Counted from the first letter of the stretch, positions 1-9,219 are shown. The stretch: DNA of 64,000 bases from Uliginosibacterium flavum (GCF_040566545.1 NZ_JBEWZI010000002.1:124001-188000), one strand, 5' to 3'. Numbers and translations: made by a program. The notes: generated by a model from the sequence alone, not told the origin.

Positions 1-872
1 TACCAGGCGCCACTCTTCTCGATGAATTTGTGCTCGACACCCATATCGACCACTTCACCTTCGCGGGAAATACCTTCCCCGTACAGGATATCGAAGTGCG
101 CCTCACGGAACGGCGGCGCCACCTTGTTCTTGACGACCTTGACCTTGGTCTCGGAGCCGATGACTTCATCACCCTTCTTGATCGTACCGGTACGACGGAT
201 ATCCAGACGCACGGAAGCGTAGAACTTCAGCGCGTTGCCACCCGTCGTGGTTTCCGGGCTACCGAACATCACGCCGATTTTCATGCGGATCTGGTTGATG
301 AAGATGACCAGCGTATTGGTGCGATTGATGTTGCCAGTCAGCTTGCGCAGCGCTTGACTCATCAAACGGGCTTGCAGGCCGGGCAACTGATCGCCCATCT
401 CACCCTCGATTTCGGCACGCGGCGTCAGCGCGGCGACCGAATCAATCACGACCATGTCCACACCACCGGAGCGCACCAGCATGTCGGCAATTTCCAGCGC
501 CTGCTCGCCCGTATCGGGCTGCGAAATCAGCAGATCTCCAACATTCACGCCGAGTTTCTGGGCATAGACGACGTCCAGCGCGTGCTCGGCATCGATGAAC
601 GCAGCCGTACCGCCCATTTTTTGCAGCTCGGCAATGACTTGCAGAGTCAGTGTGGTTTTACCCGAGGATTCCGGGCCGTAAATTTCAACCACACGGCCGC
701 GCGGCAGACCGCCAATCCCCAGAGCGATATCCAGCCCCAACGAGCCGGTGGAGATGGCCTGAATGTCGGACACCACCTCGCCATCACCCAGACGCATGAT
801 GGAACCTTTGCCGAATTGCTTCTCGATTTGTGCCAGCGCAGCAGCAAGTGCTTTGGCTTTATTGTCGTCCAT
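1..872 (-). CDS. recA: RecA recombinase, cut by the window edge at its 3' end
   Basis: The reading frame starts with ATG at 872-870 and stays open to position 3, giving the first 290 codons of a family usually near 350 residues; the C-terminal end lies outside the window. RecA polymerises on single-stranded DNA, drives strand exchange and triggers LexA self-cleavage. The Walker A motif GPESSGKTT is at residues 66-74, and FIDAEHALD follows the expected second nucleotide-binding strand. The N-terminus (MDDNKAKALAAALAQIEKQF) and the KGSIMRLGD segment are typical of RecA. A near-perfect LexA box lies 87 bp upstream, so SOS induction is expected. The next gene upstream is divergent. Identification is secure; only completeness is missing. 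Confidence 0.97.
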   Translation of the reverse strand, partial: MDDNKAKALAAALAQIEKQFGKGSIMRLGDGEVVSDIQAISTGSLGLDIALGIGGLPRGRVVEIYGPESSGKTTLTLQVIAELQKMGGTAAFIDAEHALDVVYAQKLGVNVGDLLISQPDTGEQALEIADMLVRSGGVDMVVIDSVAALTPRAEIEGEMGDQLPGLQARLMSQALRKLTGNINRTNTLVIFINQIRMKIGVMFGSPETTTGGNALKFYASVRLDIRRTGTIKKGDEVIGSETKVKVVKNKVAPPFREAHFDILYGEGISREGEVVDMGVEHKFIEKSGAW

Positions 873-958
873 GTAATACCTCACTCAGTGGTCGGAAAGA
901 TTATGGCACAGAGCTTGCGAGGCAGTGCTGACTGCCGGGACTCAGGCCTTTCTTGGTA

Positions 959-974
959 CTGTATAAATATACAC
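959..974. promoter_or_regulatory. LexA (SOS) box of recA, in the 309-bp recA/efflux intergenic region
   Basis: The sequence CTGTATAAATATACAC matches the LexA operator pattern CTGT-N8-ACAG at all but the last base. It sits 87 bp upstream of the recA ATG, where a recA operator is expected. Known biology: LexA represses recA until RecA filaments promote its cleavage. The rest of 873-1181 holds the presumed recA promoter and the leader of the divergent efflux operon; I see no further gene or clear hairpin in it. Confidence 0.85.
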
Positions 975-1181
975 CAAAAGCTCTCGGGCGCAACACCGCT
1001 GTTTTCGGTAGCGAATTACAGTGTCTGATTTATGCAGCAGCGGGATGCCTGATCCTTCACATTTGTTGGTTAAGCTCGGTAAAGCCGCTTGGCTTGGCAA
1101 GACGCTTGAGTAATGATTCGCTTCCGTTGCTGCGACCCCTTGCACCCCTTTACCCATGGCGCCTTTGCGGATAACGCAGAG

Positions 1182-2624
1182 ATGAGTTTGATGAGTCGTT
1201 ATACCCTTGCCCTGCTGCTGTCCATTTGCGGCCTGCTAGCCGCGTGCCAGAACAAGGACACAGCGTCCGTCGGAGCCAGCGCTTCTGCGCCCACGAACGG
1301 CGAATCAAAGCTGGCCGCTGACGCCAAGGGCGCCGCCGCGCGCGGCAATCGGCCTCAGGTAGTGACCACTACGCTGAGCCGCATCGAAAACGTGCCCTTG
1401 CTACTGGAGGCCCAAGGCAATGTGCTGGCGCTGGATGAAGTCGATGTGCGCCCGCAGAAGAGCGGCATGATCACCCAGATCCACTTCAAGGAAGGCGACG
1501 AAGTCCGCCGTGGTCAGTTGCTGCTCTCGCTCGACGCGCGCGACGATGATGCCAATGTCAGCAAGGCCGCCGCCGGCTTGGCCAGTGCGGATGCCGCATA
1601 CATGATCGCCCAGCGCGATCTGAAACGCGGCCAGGAACTGGCCGACAAGAACTTCATCGCCCCATCGGCGCTCGACACCACTCGCAGCAAGGCCGATACG
1701 GCGCTGGCCAATCAAGCCCAGGCGCGCGCGGCTCTGGAGCAGGCCAAGGTGACGCAGTCCTACACGCGCATCCACGCGCCTTTCGACGGTCGCGCCGGCG
1801 TCATCAATGTGCGCCCCGGCAGCCTCGTCACCTCCAATTCGACGTCCGTCGCACTGGTCAAGCTGACGCGCATGAACCCGATTGGCGTGACTTTTGCGCT
1901 GGCCGAACGCGATCTGCCGGCCTTGCTCGAATCCATGCGCAAAGGCCCGGTCAAGCTCAGCGCCAGCACCGCCGCACAGGACAAGCTGGCCGGCGAGGTC
2001 ATCTTCATCGACAGCAATATCGACCGCACCTCCGGCAATGTGCTGGTCAAGGGCAAGCTCGATAACAGCGCGCGCAAAGTCTGGCCAGGCCAGTATGTCT
2101 CCATCAAGGTAGAAGCCGGCAGCATTGCGGATGCCGCCGTACTGCCCGCCCAGGCAGTGCTCAACGGGCCGAACGGACGTCTCGTCTACGTGATGCAGGA
2201 AGACGGCACGGTGCAGCCCAAGCCAGTTGAGCTACTGCGCATCGCTGGCGAAAAGGCCGTGCTCAAGGGCTTGCCAGCCGGCCTCAAGATCGTGCTGGAA
2301 GGTGGTCAGAATCTGCGCCCTGGCAGCAAGGTCAGCGAAGAAAAGAGTGGCGGCAACGGTGAAGGACGTAGCAAACGAGACGGCAAGCCGGCCTCCGAAC
2401 AGGCTGCCCGCGAAGCCGCATCCAGTGGACCTGTACAGGCAGGCAGCCCGAAGACCAAGGCTGCAAGCGCCTCTACAGGCAAGCCTTCATCCACAAGCGT
2501 AGCGCTGCCTGAAGGCTTTACACCGCACGACCCCGAACGCTGGGCTGCCGCCACGGACGAGCAGAAACAGGAAATCATTGCCCGCTGGCGTGAGCGTCAG
2601 GCAGCCAAGGCCGCCGCGCAATGA
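1182..2624 (+). CDS. RND efflux periplasmic adaptor lipoprotein (HlyD/AcrA family) with a long C-terminal extension
   Basis: Membrane-fusion subunit of a tripartite pump, linking the inner-membrane RND permease encoded next to an outer-membrane channel. The N-terminus is a lipoprotein signal with lipobox LLAAC (Cys22). It is followed by the biotinyl-lipoyl half (VRPQKSGMITQIHFKEGDEV), an alpha-helical hairpin rich in Ala, Gln and Lys, the second lipoyl half (IHAPFDGRAGVINVRPG), and beta-barrel and membrane-proximal parts. At 480 residues it exceeds the usual 370-400: about 95 extra residues form a Lys/Ser/Ala-rich stretch ending in an amphipathic helix (DPERWAAATDEQKQEIIARW). ATG 1191 is an equally good start. 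Its stop overlaps the permease start (ATGA), so the two are co-translated. No outer-membrane factor gene is nearby. Confidence 0.92.
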   Translation: MSLMSRYTLALLLSICGLLAACQNKDTASVGASASAPTNGESKLAADAKGAAARGNRPQVVTTTLSRIENVPLLLEAQGNVLALDEVDVRPQKSGMITQIHFKEGDEVRRGQLLLSLDARDDDANVSKAAAGLASADAAYMIAQRDLKRGQELADKNFIAPSALDTTRSKADTALANQAQARAALEQAKVTQSYTRIHAPFDGRAGVINVRPGSLVTSNSTSVALVKLTRMNPIGVTFALAERDLPALLESMRKGPVKLSASTAAQDKLAGEVIFIDSNIDRTSGNVLVKGKLDNSARKVWPGQYVSIKVEAGSIADAAVLPAQAVLNGPNGRLVYVMQEDGTVQPKPVELLRIAGEKAVLKGLPAGLKIVLEGGQNLRPGSKVSEEKSGGNGEGRSKRDGKPASEQAAREAASSGPVQAGSPKTKAASASTGKPSSTSVALPEGFTPHDPERWAAATDEQKQEIIARWRERQAAKAAAQ

Positions 2625-5600
2625 AATTCACCGAGCAGAGTATCCACCGTCCGGTCGCCACCACCTTGCTATGGCTGGCAGTGATGATTGCCGGCGTCGC
2701 CGCCTGGTTCAATCTGCCGATTGCGGCCCTGCCCTCATTCAATCAGCCGATCATCGAGGTCAGTGCCAATCTGCCCGGCGCCAATCCGGAAACCATGGCC
2801 TCCTCGGTCGCCACCGTCCTGGAGCGGCAGTTCTCGACCATCGCCGGGCTCAAGATGATGACCTCGACGAGCCAGCTCGGCAGCACGCGCATTACGCTGG
2901 AGTTCATCCCCTCGCTCAACATCAATTCAGCCGCTGTCGATGTGCAGGCCGCGCTGCTGCGGGCGAACCGCCAACTGCCCAAGGACATGACCAACCCGCC
3001 GAGTTACCGCAAGGTCAACCCGGCCGATGATCCGGTGCTGTTCATCACCCTGGATTCGCCCTCACTGTCGCTGGACCAGCTCAACGATTTTGCCGACAAC
3101 CTGATCTCACCCTCGCTGGCCACCCTCGAAGGCGTAGCGCAAGTCACCATCAACGGCCAGAAACGTTACGCGGTGCGCATCAGTGTTGATCCGGCCAAGC
3201 TCGCGGCACGCGATCTGTCGATTGGCGAACTGTCGACCGCGCTGGCAGCCGCCAACTCCAATACCCCGATGGGTTCGCTGGATGGCAAACGCCAGTCGCT
3301 GGTGATTACCGCCAACGACCAGTTGCAGAACGCGGCCGACTTCGCGCGCATGATCGTTGCCAACAAGAACGGACAGCCGGTGCGCCTGGCCGATGTGGCG
3401 GACGTGATCGACAGCGTGGAGAACGTCAAGAACGCGTCCTGGGTCAATGGCAAGCGCGGCCTCAATCTGCAGGTGCTGCGCCAGCCCAGCGCCAACACCG
3501 TGGCGGTCGTCGACGCCGTGCGTGCGGCCCTGCCCAAGCTGAAGGCACAGCTGCCCGCCTCGGTGGATATCAACATCCTCAACGACCGCTCCGTCTCGAT
3601 CCGCGAATCTATCCACGACGTAAACCTCACCATGCTGCTGACCGTCGGACTGGTCATGCTGGTGATCCTGATGTTCCTGCGCCGCGTGTCGGCCACCCTG
3701 ATTCCGTCAGTCTCGCTGCCAGCCTCCGTGCTGGGCACTTTCGGGCTGATGCTGTGGTTCGGCTACAGCCTCAACAACATCTCGCTGATGGGCCTGACGA
3801 TTGCCGTCGGCCTGGTCGTCGATGATGCCATCGTGGTGCTGGAGAACATCGTCCGGCACATCGAAAATGGCGTCAAACCCTTCCCGGCCGCCGTGCGCGG
3901 CGTGCGCGAAGTCGGCTTCACGGTGATCTCGATTTCGGTCTCGCTGATTGCCGTCTTCATCCCGATTTTCTTCATGCCCGGCGTCATCGGCCTGATGTTC
4001 CACGAATTCGCCGTGGTCGTGACACTGTCCATTGCCGTGTCGGCCGTCGCCGCCCTGACCATCATCCCGATGCTGGCCGCCCGCTTCATCCACCATCATC
4101 CGGATGAAGCCGCCAACGCCCCCGCCTGGAGCCGTGCCTTCGAGCGTGGCTTTGACGCTGTGCTGAATGCCTACACCCGCAGTCTGGCGTGGACCCTCAA
4201 ACGCCGCTGGCTGATGCTGGTGCTGACGCTGATCACCTGCATCGCCACCATCGCGCTGTACCAGATCATGCCCAAGGGCTTTTTCCCGGAAGAGGACATC
4301 AGCCAGGTCCGCGCCCCGATCACCGCCGCGCAAGACATTTCCTGGCCCGCAATGCGCGATCTGGTGCTGAAGGTCGATGACAAGATCCGCCAGAATCCGC
4401 ACGTACTCGACGTGGTGTCCAACTCCGGCGGCAACAACCGCGCCTTCATCTTCATCACCCTCAAACCGCAGAAGGAACGCGGCAAGATGAAAGACGTGCT
4501 GGAAAGCCTGCGCCGCGACACCGCCGGCATCCCCGGAGCGCAGATTTCCTTCTCCGCCATCCAGAATCTGCGTATCGGCGGACGCAGCTCGAATGCCCGT
4601 TTCCAGTACACTCTGCAGGCCGTCGATTACGATCTGGTCGCCGGCTGGGCCGAGCAGATGCAACGCAAACTGCGCGAATCAGCATTGCTGAAAGACATCA
4701 ACTCCGACGCCGAGCGGCGCGCCGTGCAGGCCAAGCTGATCATCGACCGCGATCAGGCCTTGTCGCTGGGCGTGGACATGCAGAGTCTGCGCAACGTGCT
4801 GAATGCCTCATTCGGCGAGCGCCAGGTCACCACCATCTACGCGCCGCAGGACAACTTTCCCGTCATCCTGCAATGGGCCGAAGCCTTCCGGGCCGACGAA
4901 GGCGGGCTGGAATTCCTGCGCGTGCGCTCGAAAACCGGCCAGCTCGTGCCCGTCACCGCCTTCGCCCGCATGGAGCGCGCGGCCGTGAACAACTCGGTCA
5001 ACCATCAGGGCCAGATCGCTGCCGTGACGCTGTCCTTCAACCTAGCGCCCGACGTTACCCTGTCGCAGGCGATTGATGAGGTGCGCCGCATCAAGAACGA
5101 CATGGCCATGCCTGCCAACGTCTTCGGCGCCTTCGCCGGCGACGCAGCGGTGTATCAGGAATCGCAGAACAGCCAGCTGTGGCTGATCCTGATCGCCATC
5201 GCGGTGATCTACGTGGTGCTCGGCGTGCTGTACGAAAGCTGGATTCACCCGATCACCATTCTGGCCGGCATCCCCTCCGCCGCCGTCGGTGCGCTGCTCT
5301 CGCTGCAGCTCGCCGGGCTGGAGCTGACCTTCATCGCCATGGTCGGCATCCTCCTGCTGATCGGCATCGTCAAGAAGAACGCCATCATGATGATCGACTT
5401 CGCGCTGGAGGCGCAGCGCAAGGAGCACATGTCGCCGCACGACGCGATTAGCGCCGCCAGCCGCCTGCGCTTCCGCCCGATCATGATGACCACCCTGGCC
5501 GCCATCATGGGCGCCCTGCCGATTGCTCTCGGCATCGGTGCCGGCGCCGAGCTGCGCCAGCCCATGGGCGTGGCGATTGTCGGCGGCCTGATCTTCTCGC

Positions 5601-5695
5601 AAATGATCACGCTCTACGTCACCCCGGCGCTGTATCTGTCGTTTGACTGGCTGCAGCACAAGCTGGGGCTGGTGAAGGGCGCGGCGAAACACTGA
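2621..5695 (+). CDS. RND (HAE1-type) multidrug efflux permease
   Basis: Proton-driven inner-membrane exporter of 1024 residues, the normal RND size (about 1020-1050). Two homologous halves are visible, each with one TM helix, a large periplasmic loop and a group of further TM helices. The TM4 proton-relay motif is GLVVDDAIVVLENI with Asp401-Asp402, and the TM10 motif GIVKKNAIMMIDFA carries Lys918-Lys919 at the conserved lysine position. The sequence reads more like the MdtB/MdtC/MuxB branch than AcrB, but substrate cannot be inferred. Its ATG overlaps the adaptor stop by 4 bp. With no outer-membrane channel encoded here, the pump probably borrows a TolC-like protein from elsewhere. Confidence 0.96.
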   Translation: MKFTEQSIHRPVATTLLWLAVMIAGVAAWFNLPIAALPSFNQPIIEVSANLPGANPETMASSVATVLERQFSTIAGLKMMTSTSQLGSTRITLEFIPSLNINSAAVDVQAALLRANRQLPKDMTNPPSYRKVNPADDPVLFITLDSPSLSLDQLNDFADNLISPSLATLEGVAQVTINGQKRYAVRISVDPAKLAARDLSIGELSTALAAANSNTPMGSLDGKRQSLVITANDQLQNAADFARMIVANKNGQPVRLADVADVIDSVENVKNASWVNGKRGLNLQVLRQPSANTVAVVDAVRAALPKLKAQLPASVDINILNDRSVSIRESIHDVNLTMLLTVGLVMLVILMFLRRVSATLIPSVSLPASVLGTFGLMLWFGYSLNNISLMGLTIAVGLVVDDAIVVLENIVRHIENGVKPFPAAVRGVREVGFTVISISVSLIAVFIPIFFMPGVIGLMFHEFAVVVTLSIAVSAVAALTIIPMLAARFIHHHPDEAANAPAWSRAFERGFDAVLNAYTRSLAWTLKRRWLMLVLTLITCIATIALYQIMPKGFFPEEDISQVRAPITAAQDISWPAMRDLVLKVDDKIRQNPHVLDVVSNSGGNNRAFIFITLKPQKERGKMKDVLESLRRDTAGIPGAQISFSAIQNLRIGGRSSNARFQYTLQAVDYDLVAGWAEQMQRKLRESALLKDINSDAERRAVQAKLIIDRDQALSLGVDMQSLRNVLNASFGERQVTTIYAPQDNFPVILQWAEAFRADEGGLEFLRVRSKTGQLVPVTAFARMERAAVNNSVNHQGQIAAVTLSFNLAPDVTLSQAIDEVRRIKNDMAMPANVFGAFAGDAAVYQESQNSQLWLILIAIAVIYVVLGVLYESWIHPITILAGIPSAAVGALLSLQLAGLELTFIAMVGILLLIGIVKKNAIMMIDFALEAQRKEHMSPHDAISAASRLRFRPIMMTTLAAIMGALPIALGIGAGAELRQPMGVAIVGGLIFSQMITLYVTPALYLSFDWLQHKLGLVKGAAKH

Positions 5696-5704
5696 TTCCG
5701 GGGC

Positions 5705-5798
5705 TTTGCGTAGGGTGGGTTCGGAGCGCAGCGACAACCCTCCTTCACGTATCGGCAAGACTCATGGTGGGTTGCTGCGCGAACCCACCCTACGCAAA
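5705..5798. repeat. Intergenic element bounded by a perfect 19-bp inverted repeat
   Basis: The 19 bases at 5705-5723 (TTTGCGTAGGGTGGGTTCG) recur as their exact reverse complement at 5780-5798, enclosing 56 bp. GTAGGGTGGGTT palindromes of this kind are familiar as dispersed non-coding repeats in several proteobacteria. It lies just after the efflux operon and could form a large hairpin in the transcript. No transposase is present. Confidence 0.75.
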
Positions 5799-5827
5799 CC
5801 CGCCCCCAGCAAGCCTCTCCAGCCACC

Positions 5828-5866
5828 CTGCCTGAACAAGTCCGCCCCGCGCGGCGCTTCAGGCAG
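5828..5866. repeat. Dispersed intergenic repeat copy (CTGAAGAG/CTCTTCAG family), upstream of rbgA
   Basis: CTGCCTGAA at 5828-5836 is reverse-complementary to TTCAGGCAG at 5858-5866, with a GC-rich centre. It shares the outer TTCAGGCA arms with the other copies described at 9135, 23872, 31797, 40848, 44742, 49381, 55913 and 58525. It is one of the more divergent copies. Confidence 0.5.
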
Positions 5867-5936
5867 GCACTTCGTTCTGCCAAAGCGGCCCCGGCGTGGG
5901 ACAATCCGCCCTCACTCATTCCCCCGCAGCACGCCC

Positions 5937-6875
5937 ATGGCCATCCAGTGGTTCCCCGGACACATGACTTCCGCCCGCAAGAAGGCGACCGAAGCCATGG
6001 AAAACATCGACGTCGTGATCGAAGTCCTCGACGCGCGCCTGCCGCAGGCCAGCTGCAACCCGCTGATCACCGACATGCGCGTACATCGCCAGCGCCCCTG
6101 TCTGAAGATCCTGAACAAGGCCGATCTGGCCGACCCGGAAATCACCAAAGCCTGGCTGGCCTATTTCAACGCCCAGCCCGGCGTCAAGGCCGTGGCCCTG
6201 TCGTGCAAGAAGGCCGGCGACGTGGCGCGCGTGCCCGGCCTGTGCCGCGCACTGGTGCCGCACCGCGACGACAACGTCAAACCCGTGCGCATGATCGTCA
6301 TGGGCATTCCCAACGTCGGCAAATCCACGTTGATGAACGCCCTGCTCGGCCGCAAGATCTGCGCCGTGGGCGATGAGCCGGCGGTGACCAAATCCCAGCT
6401 GCGCGCCGACATCGACCTGCGCCACAGCATCCTCGACACGCCCGGCATGATGTGGCCGAAGATCGCCTACGACAGCGACGGCTTCATGCTCGCCGCCAGC
6501 CACGCCATCGGCCGCAACGCCGTGATCGACGAAGAAGTCGCCACCTTCCTCGCCAACGTACTGCTGGCCCGCTACCCCAGTCAGGTTGCCGAACGCTACG
6601 GTTTCGACGTGAGCGGAATGGACGGCGTCGCCGTCATCGAAGCCGTCGCCAAGCGCCGCGCCATGCGTCTGAAGGGCGGCGCGCTGGATCTGGAAAAAGC
6701 CGCCATGGCCTTCCTGCAGGATTACCGCGACGGCAAGCTCGGCCGCGTCAGTCTGGAAACGCCCGAGTCGCGCGCTGCGATGCTGGCCGAACACGCCCGC
6801 CTGGCCGAGCTGCGCAAGCAGGAAGGGCCGAAGGCCGATGCACCGCTGCCGCCGGAGCCGGTGGAAGAGGAATAA
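5937..6875 (+). CDS. rbgA: Circularly permuted GTPase, RbgA/YlqF family (ribosome assembly)
   Basis: A 312-residue GTPase whose motifs run in the permuted order G4-G1-G3. NKAD (G4) is at residues 60-63, GIPNVGKST (G1) at 123-131, the T in VTKSQ is the likely G2, and DTPG (G3) begins near residue 167. The family N-terminus IQWFPGHM is present at the start. In Bacillus the family is needed for 50S subunit maturation; in proteobacteria the role is less well studied. The ATG at 5937 was chosen because the conserved N-terminal motif begins right after it; the reading frame upstream covers a repeat. It stands alone between repeats and a DUF1345 gene. Confidence 0.93.
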   Translation: MAIQWFPGHMTSARKKATEAMENIDVVIEVLDARLPQASCNPLITDMRVHRQRPCLKILNKADLADPEITKAWLAYFNAQPGVKAVALSCKKAGDVARVPGLCRALVPHRDDNVKPVRMIVMGIPNVGKSTLMNALLGRKICAVGDEPAVTKSQLRADIDLRHSILDTPGMMWPKIAYDSDGFMLAASHAIGRNAVIDEEVATFLANVLLARYPSQVAERYGFDVSGMDGVAVIEAVAKRRAMRLKGGALDLEKAAMAFLQDYRDGKLGRVSLETPESRAAMLAEHARLAELRKQEGPKADAPLPPEPVEEE

Positions 6876-6991
6876 GGACAGCATCCGGCGCAATGCGCTG
6901 CGCTTATTGACGCCCTGCGAACTGGCCGCAGCATGCGCGTTCCCACGCAGAGCGTGTCTTTCGACGCCCCCATCTTCGGAACAGGAATGAC

Positions 6992-7690
6992 ATGAATCCA
7001 CAGACATTGTCCGAAGCGCCCCTGCACACGCGCAACATCATTTTGCGCGTGTTGCGTGCTCACAAACGCCTGTTTGCGTCGGCCCTGATTGCAAGCCTCA
7101 CCTTATTCCTGCTGCCGTACGAAGCAGCGGCACATCTGGCCACGCGCTTGTTGGTGAGCTGGAATGCAGGGGTCTGGAGCTATCTCCTGCTAGCCGCAAT
7201 CATGGTGGCACGCGCCACACCTGCACACATGCGCTGGCGCGCTCGCGTGGAAGACGAGGGGCGGCGAATGATCCTGGCGGGCGTGGTACTGGCAACCCTG
7301 GCTTGTCTGGTGGCGGTCTTCGTACAACTCACCCTTGCGCGGGATCTGCATGAGTTTCCCAAGTACGCTCACATCGCGCTGGCTGCACTGACAATGGCCA
7401 GCGCCTGGGCCTTCGTACACCTGATTTTTGCGCTGCATTACGCCCACGATTTCTACAGCGACCGCGGCCGGAAGGGAAACGGTGGCCTGCAGTTTCCAGG
7501 CACGGAAAAACCGGACTATCTCGACTTCATCTACTTCGCCACCGTGATCGGCACCTCCGGCCAGACCGCTGACATATCCTTCACATCGCCCCATCTGCGC
7601 CGCATCGGCCTGTGCCATTGCGTGCTGGCCTATGCCTTCAACACCACGATGCTGGCGCTTACCATCAACATTGCCTCGGGCCTGCTATAA
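6992..7690 (+). CDS. DUF1345 family inner-membrane protein
   Basis: A 232-residue polytopic membrane protein of unknown function. About six hydrophobic segments are visible, for example LFASALIASLTLFLLPY, VWSYLLLAAIMVA, LAGVVLATLACLVAVFV and IALAALTMASAWAFVHLIFA. The segment YLDFIYFATVIGTSGQTADI is characteristic of DUF1345 proteins and somewhat resembles an ion-channel pore loop, although that comparison is inference. ATG at 6992 follows AACAGGAATG. It is monocistronic and convergent with the next gene, separated by 7 bp. Confidence 0.85.
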   Translation: MNPQTLSEAPLHTRNIILRVLRAHKRLFASALIASLTLFLLPYEAAAHLATRLLVSWNAGVWSYLLLAAIMVARATPAHMRWRARVEDEGRRMILAGVVLATLACLVAVFVQLTLARDLHEFPKYAHIALAALTMASAWAFVHLIFALHYAHDFYSDRGRKGNGGLQFPGTEKPDYLDFIYFATVIGTSGQTADISFTSPHLRRIGLCHCVLAYAFNTTMLALTINIASGLL

Positions 7691-7697
7691 GCACGCC

Positions 7698-8291
7698 TCA
7701 TCTCCGCGCCACAGCCACCAGCAGCTCCGATTCGAACATCGCCACCGGCGAGATCACCGGCTCGGCCAGCGGCACTTGCTCGCCATAGCGCTCGCGCATC
7801 TTGGCGCGCACTGCGGCATCGTCCAGTTTGAAATCACGCAGCTGCTGCAGTTTGCCGATGCGAATATCCAGCGCACGTTCATACAGTTTCCACACCAGCT
7901 CCGAGCAATAGATGCGCGCATCCGACCACTCGAAAGTCAGGTCGTACGGCCGACCCGCAAAGCTCTTTGCCACCCGCGTCAGCTTCGCCTGCGCCGCCGC
8001 ATCGGGCGCGGCCTTCAGGCGCTTCAACACGAAATGCCCGCCCTCGCCGCGTGCGATCCAGTTTGCCAATGGCGTGCAGCGCACCGTTTGCACCGCCTCC
8101 AACACACAAGGCTGACGGTCCTGCAGCAGGATCACGCCCATGTGGCTGTAAGGCGAGCCGGTCGCGCGCTGCACGGCCAGACTCTGCGCCGAGCGCGAAG
8201 TGTGGAAGATCAGATCGCCCGTCTGCACCGGCGGCAAACCGGACGCCTGCACGGCGGATGGCATGAAAAGAAGAAGCAGGAACAAGCGCAT
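7698..8291 (-). CDS. Exported YiiX-like permuted papain-fold hydrolase
   Basis: A small (197-residue) secreted protein with a signal peptide (MRLFLLLLFMPSAVQA). The mature part starts with GDLIFHTSRSAQS, has the histidine segment SPYSHMGVI and, about 90 residues later, YCSELVWKLY with the presumed nucleophilic cysteine. His before Cys is the order of the circularly permuted NlpC/P60-papain group (YiiX/YebB-like), whose members cleave amide or thioester bonds; the substrate is unknown. I chose ATG 8291; an upstream in-frame GTG at 8312 would add seven residues. It is divergent from the NYN gene. Confidence 0.8.
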   Translation of the reverse strand: MRLFLLLLFMPSAVQASGLPPVQTGDLIFHTSRSAQSLAVQRATGSPYSHMGVILLQDRQPCVLEAVQTVRCTPLANWIARGEGGHFVLKRLKAAPDAAAQAKLTRVAKSFAGRPYDLTFEWSDARIYCSELVWKLYERALDIRIGKLQQLRDFKLDDAAVRAKMRERYGEQVPLAEPVISPVAMFESELLVAVARR

Positions 8292-8377
8292 GAGCGGAAT
8301 CGAACGAAACACAGGACAGGCGCCTACAATAAACGCAGATCACCTCCAGTGCTTTCACTTTTCCGACAGGATGCCCC

Positions 8378-9127
8378 ATGAATGGCAATGACCGCTTCGT
8401 AGCCCTGTTCATCGACGCCGACAACGCCCCGGCCTCGCATGTCGATGTGATCCTCAACGAACTCGCCGGTTTCGGCACCGTCAGCATCCGCCGCGCCTAC
8501 GGCAACTGGAAGAGCGAGCGCCTGGGCTCCTGGGAAAAACTGCTGCACGAATACGCCATTCAGCCGATCCAGCAGTTCGATCTGACCAAGGGCAAGAACG
8601 CTACCGACATCGCGCTGGTGATCGACGCGATGGATGCCTTGTACACGCGCAAGGTGGATGTCTTCGCGCTGGTCTCTTCGGACTCCGACTTCACCCCGCT
8701 GGCCACGCGCCTGCAGGCCGACGGCAAAACGGTGGTCGGTTTCGGCGAACGCAAGACACCGCTGCCGCTGGTGAATGCCTGCTCCAAATTCCTCTATCTC
8801 GACAACGAAGAGGCGCCGCAAGAGAGCGACAGCAGCACTGGCAGCAACATCGCCACGGTGAAGAAATGGGGCGCCAAGGAACTCAAGAGCGACACCAAAC
8901 TCGTGACCCTGCTACGCAACGCCGTACAGGCCGCCGAAGCCGATGACGGCTGGTCACATCTGGGCCGCGTCGGCAGCCACATCGCCAACCAGGCCTCCTT
9001 CGATTCGCGCAATTACGGCTACAAGAAACTCGTCGACCTGTTCAAAGCCAGCGAGCTGTTCGAGCTGGAGCAGCGTGAGGACAAGGGCGTGTTTCTGCGC
9101 GACAAACGCAAGGCCAAGGGCATGTAA
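8378..9127 (+). CDS. NYN-domain ribonuclease-like protein with C-terminal LOTUS/OST-HTH domain
   Basis: A 249-residue cytoplasmic protein. Residues 1-145 form a NYN (PIN-like) nuclease fold with the acidic residues FIDADN, TDIALVIDAMD and SSDSDF in the spacing of the metal-binding site. Residues 165-245 (VTLLRNAVQAAEADDGWSHL to RNYGYKKLVDLFKASELFEL) match the LOTUS/OST-HTH RNA-binding domain. Such proteins are common in proteobacteria and are presumed to process or sense RNA, but few have been tested. ATG at 8378 follows AGGATGCCCC. It is not in an operon. Confidence 0.88.
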   Translation: MNGNDRFVALFIDADNAPASHVDVILNELAGFGTVSIRRAYGNWKSERLGSWEKLLHEYAIQPIQQFDLTKGKNATDIALVIDAMDALYTRKVDVFALVSSDSDFTPLATRLQADGKTVVGFGERKTPLPLVNACSKFLYLDNEEAPQESDSSTGSNIATVKKWGAKELKSDTKLVTLLRNAVQAAEADDGWSHLGRVGSHIANQASFDSRNYGYKKLVDLFKASELFELEQREDKGVFLRDKRKAKGM

Positions 9128-9134
9128 ACGGGGC

Positions 9135-9205
9135 CACCTGAAGAGCCGCATGCAGCTTGCCTCTTCAGCACGGCATGCTGCACAGGCAATCCCCGAGCGG
9201 CTCTC
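9135..9205. repeat. Dispersed intergenic repeat copy downstream of the NYN gene
   Basis: CTGAAGAG at 9138-9145 faces CTCTTCAG at 9161-9168 with GCCGCATGC next to it, then GCATGCTGCAC and GAGCGGCTCTCGG follow. The arm sequences match the CTGAAGAGCCGC / GCGGCTCTTCAG pattern seen at many other intergenic sites in this window. The copy lies between two converging genes. Confidence 0.6.
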
Positions 9206-9219
9206 GGACCGCCCTGAAA

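Noticed and set aside
30..1028. 332-codon open frame on the plus strand over recA
   Set aside because: It is the mirror of the recA coding strand, driven by high-GC codon bias; recA on the minus strand has all family motifs.
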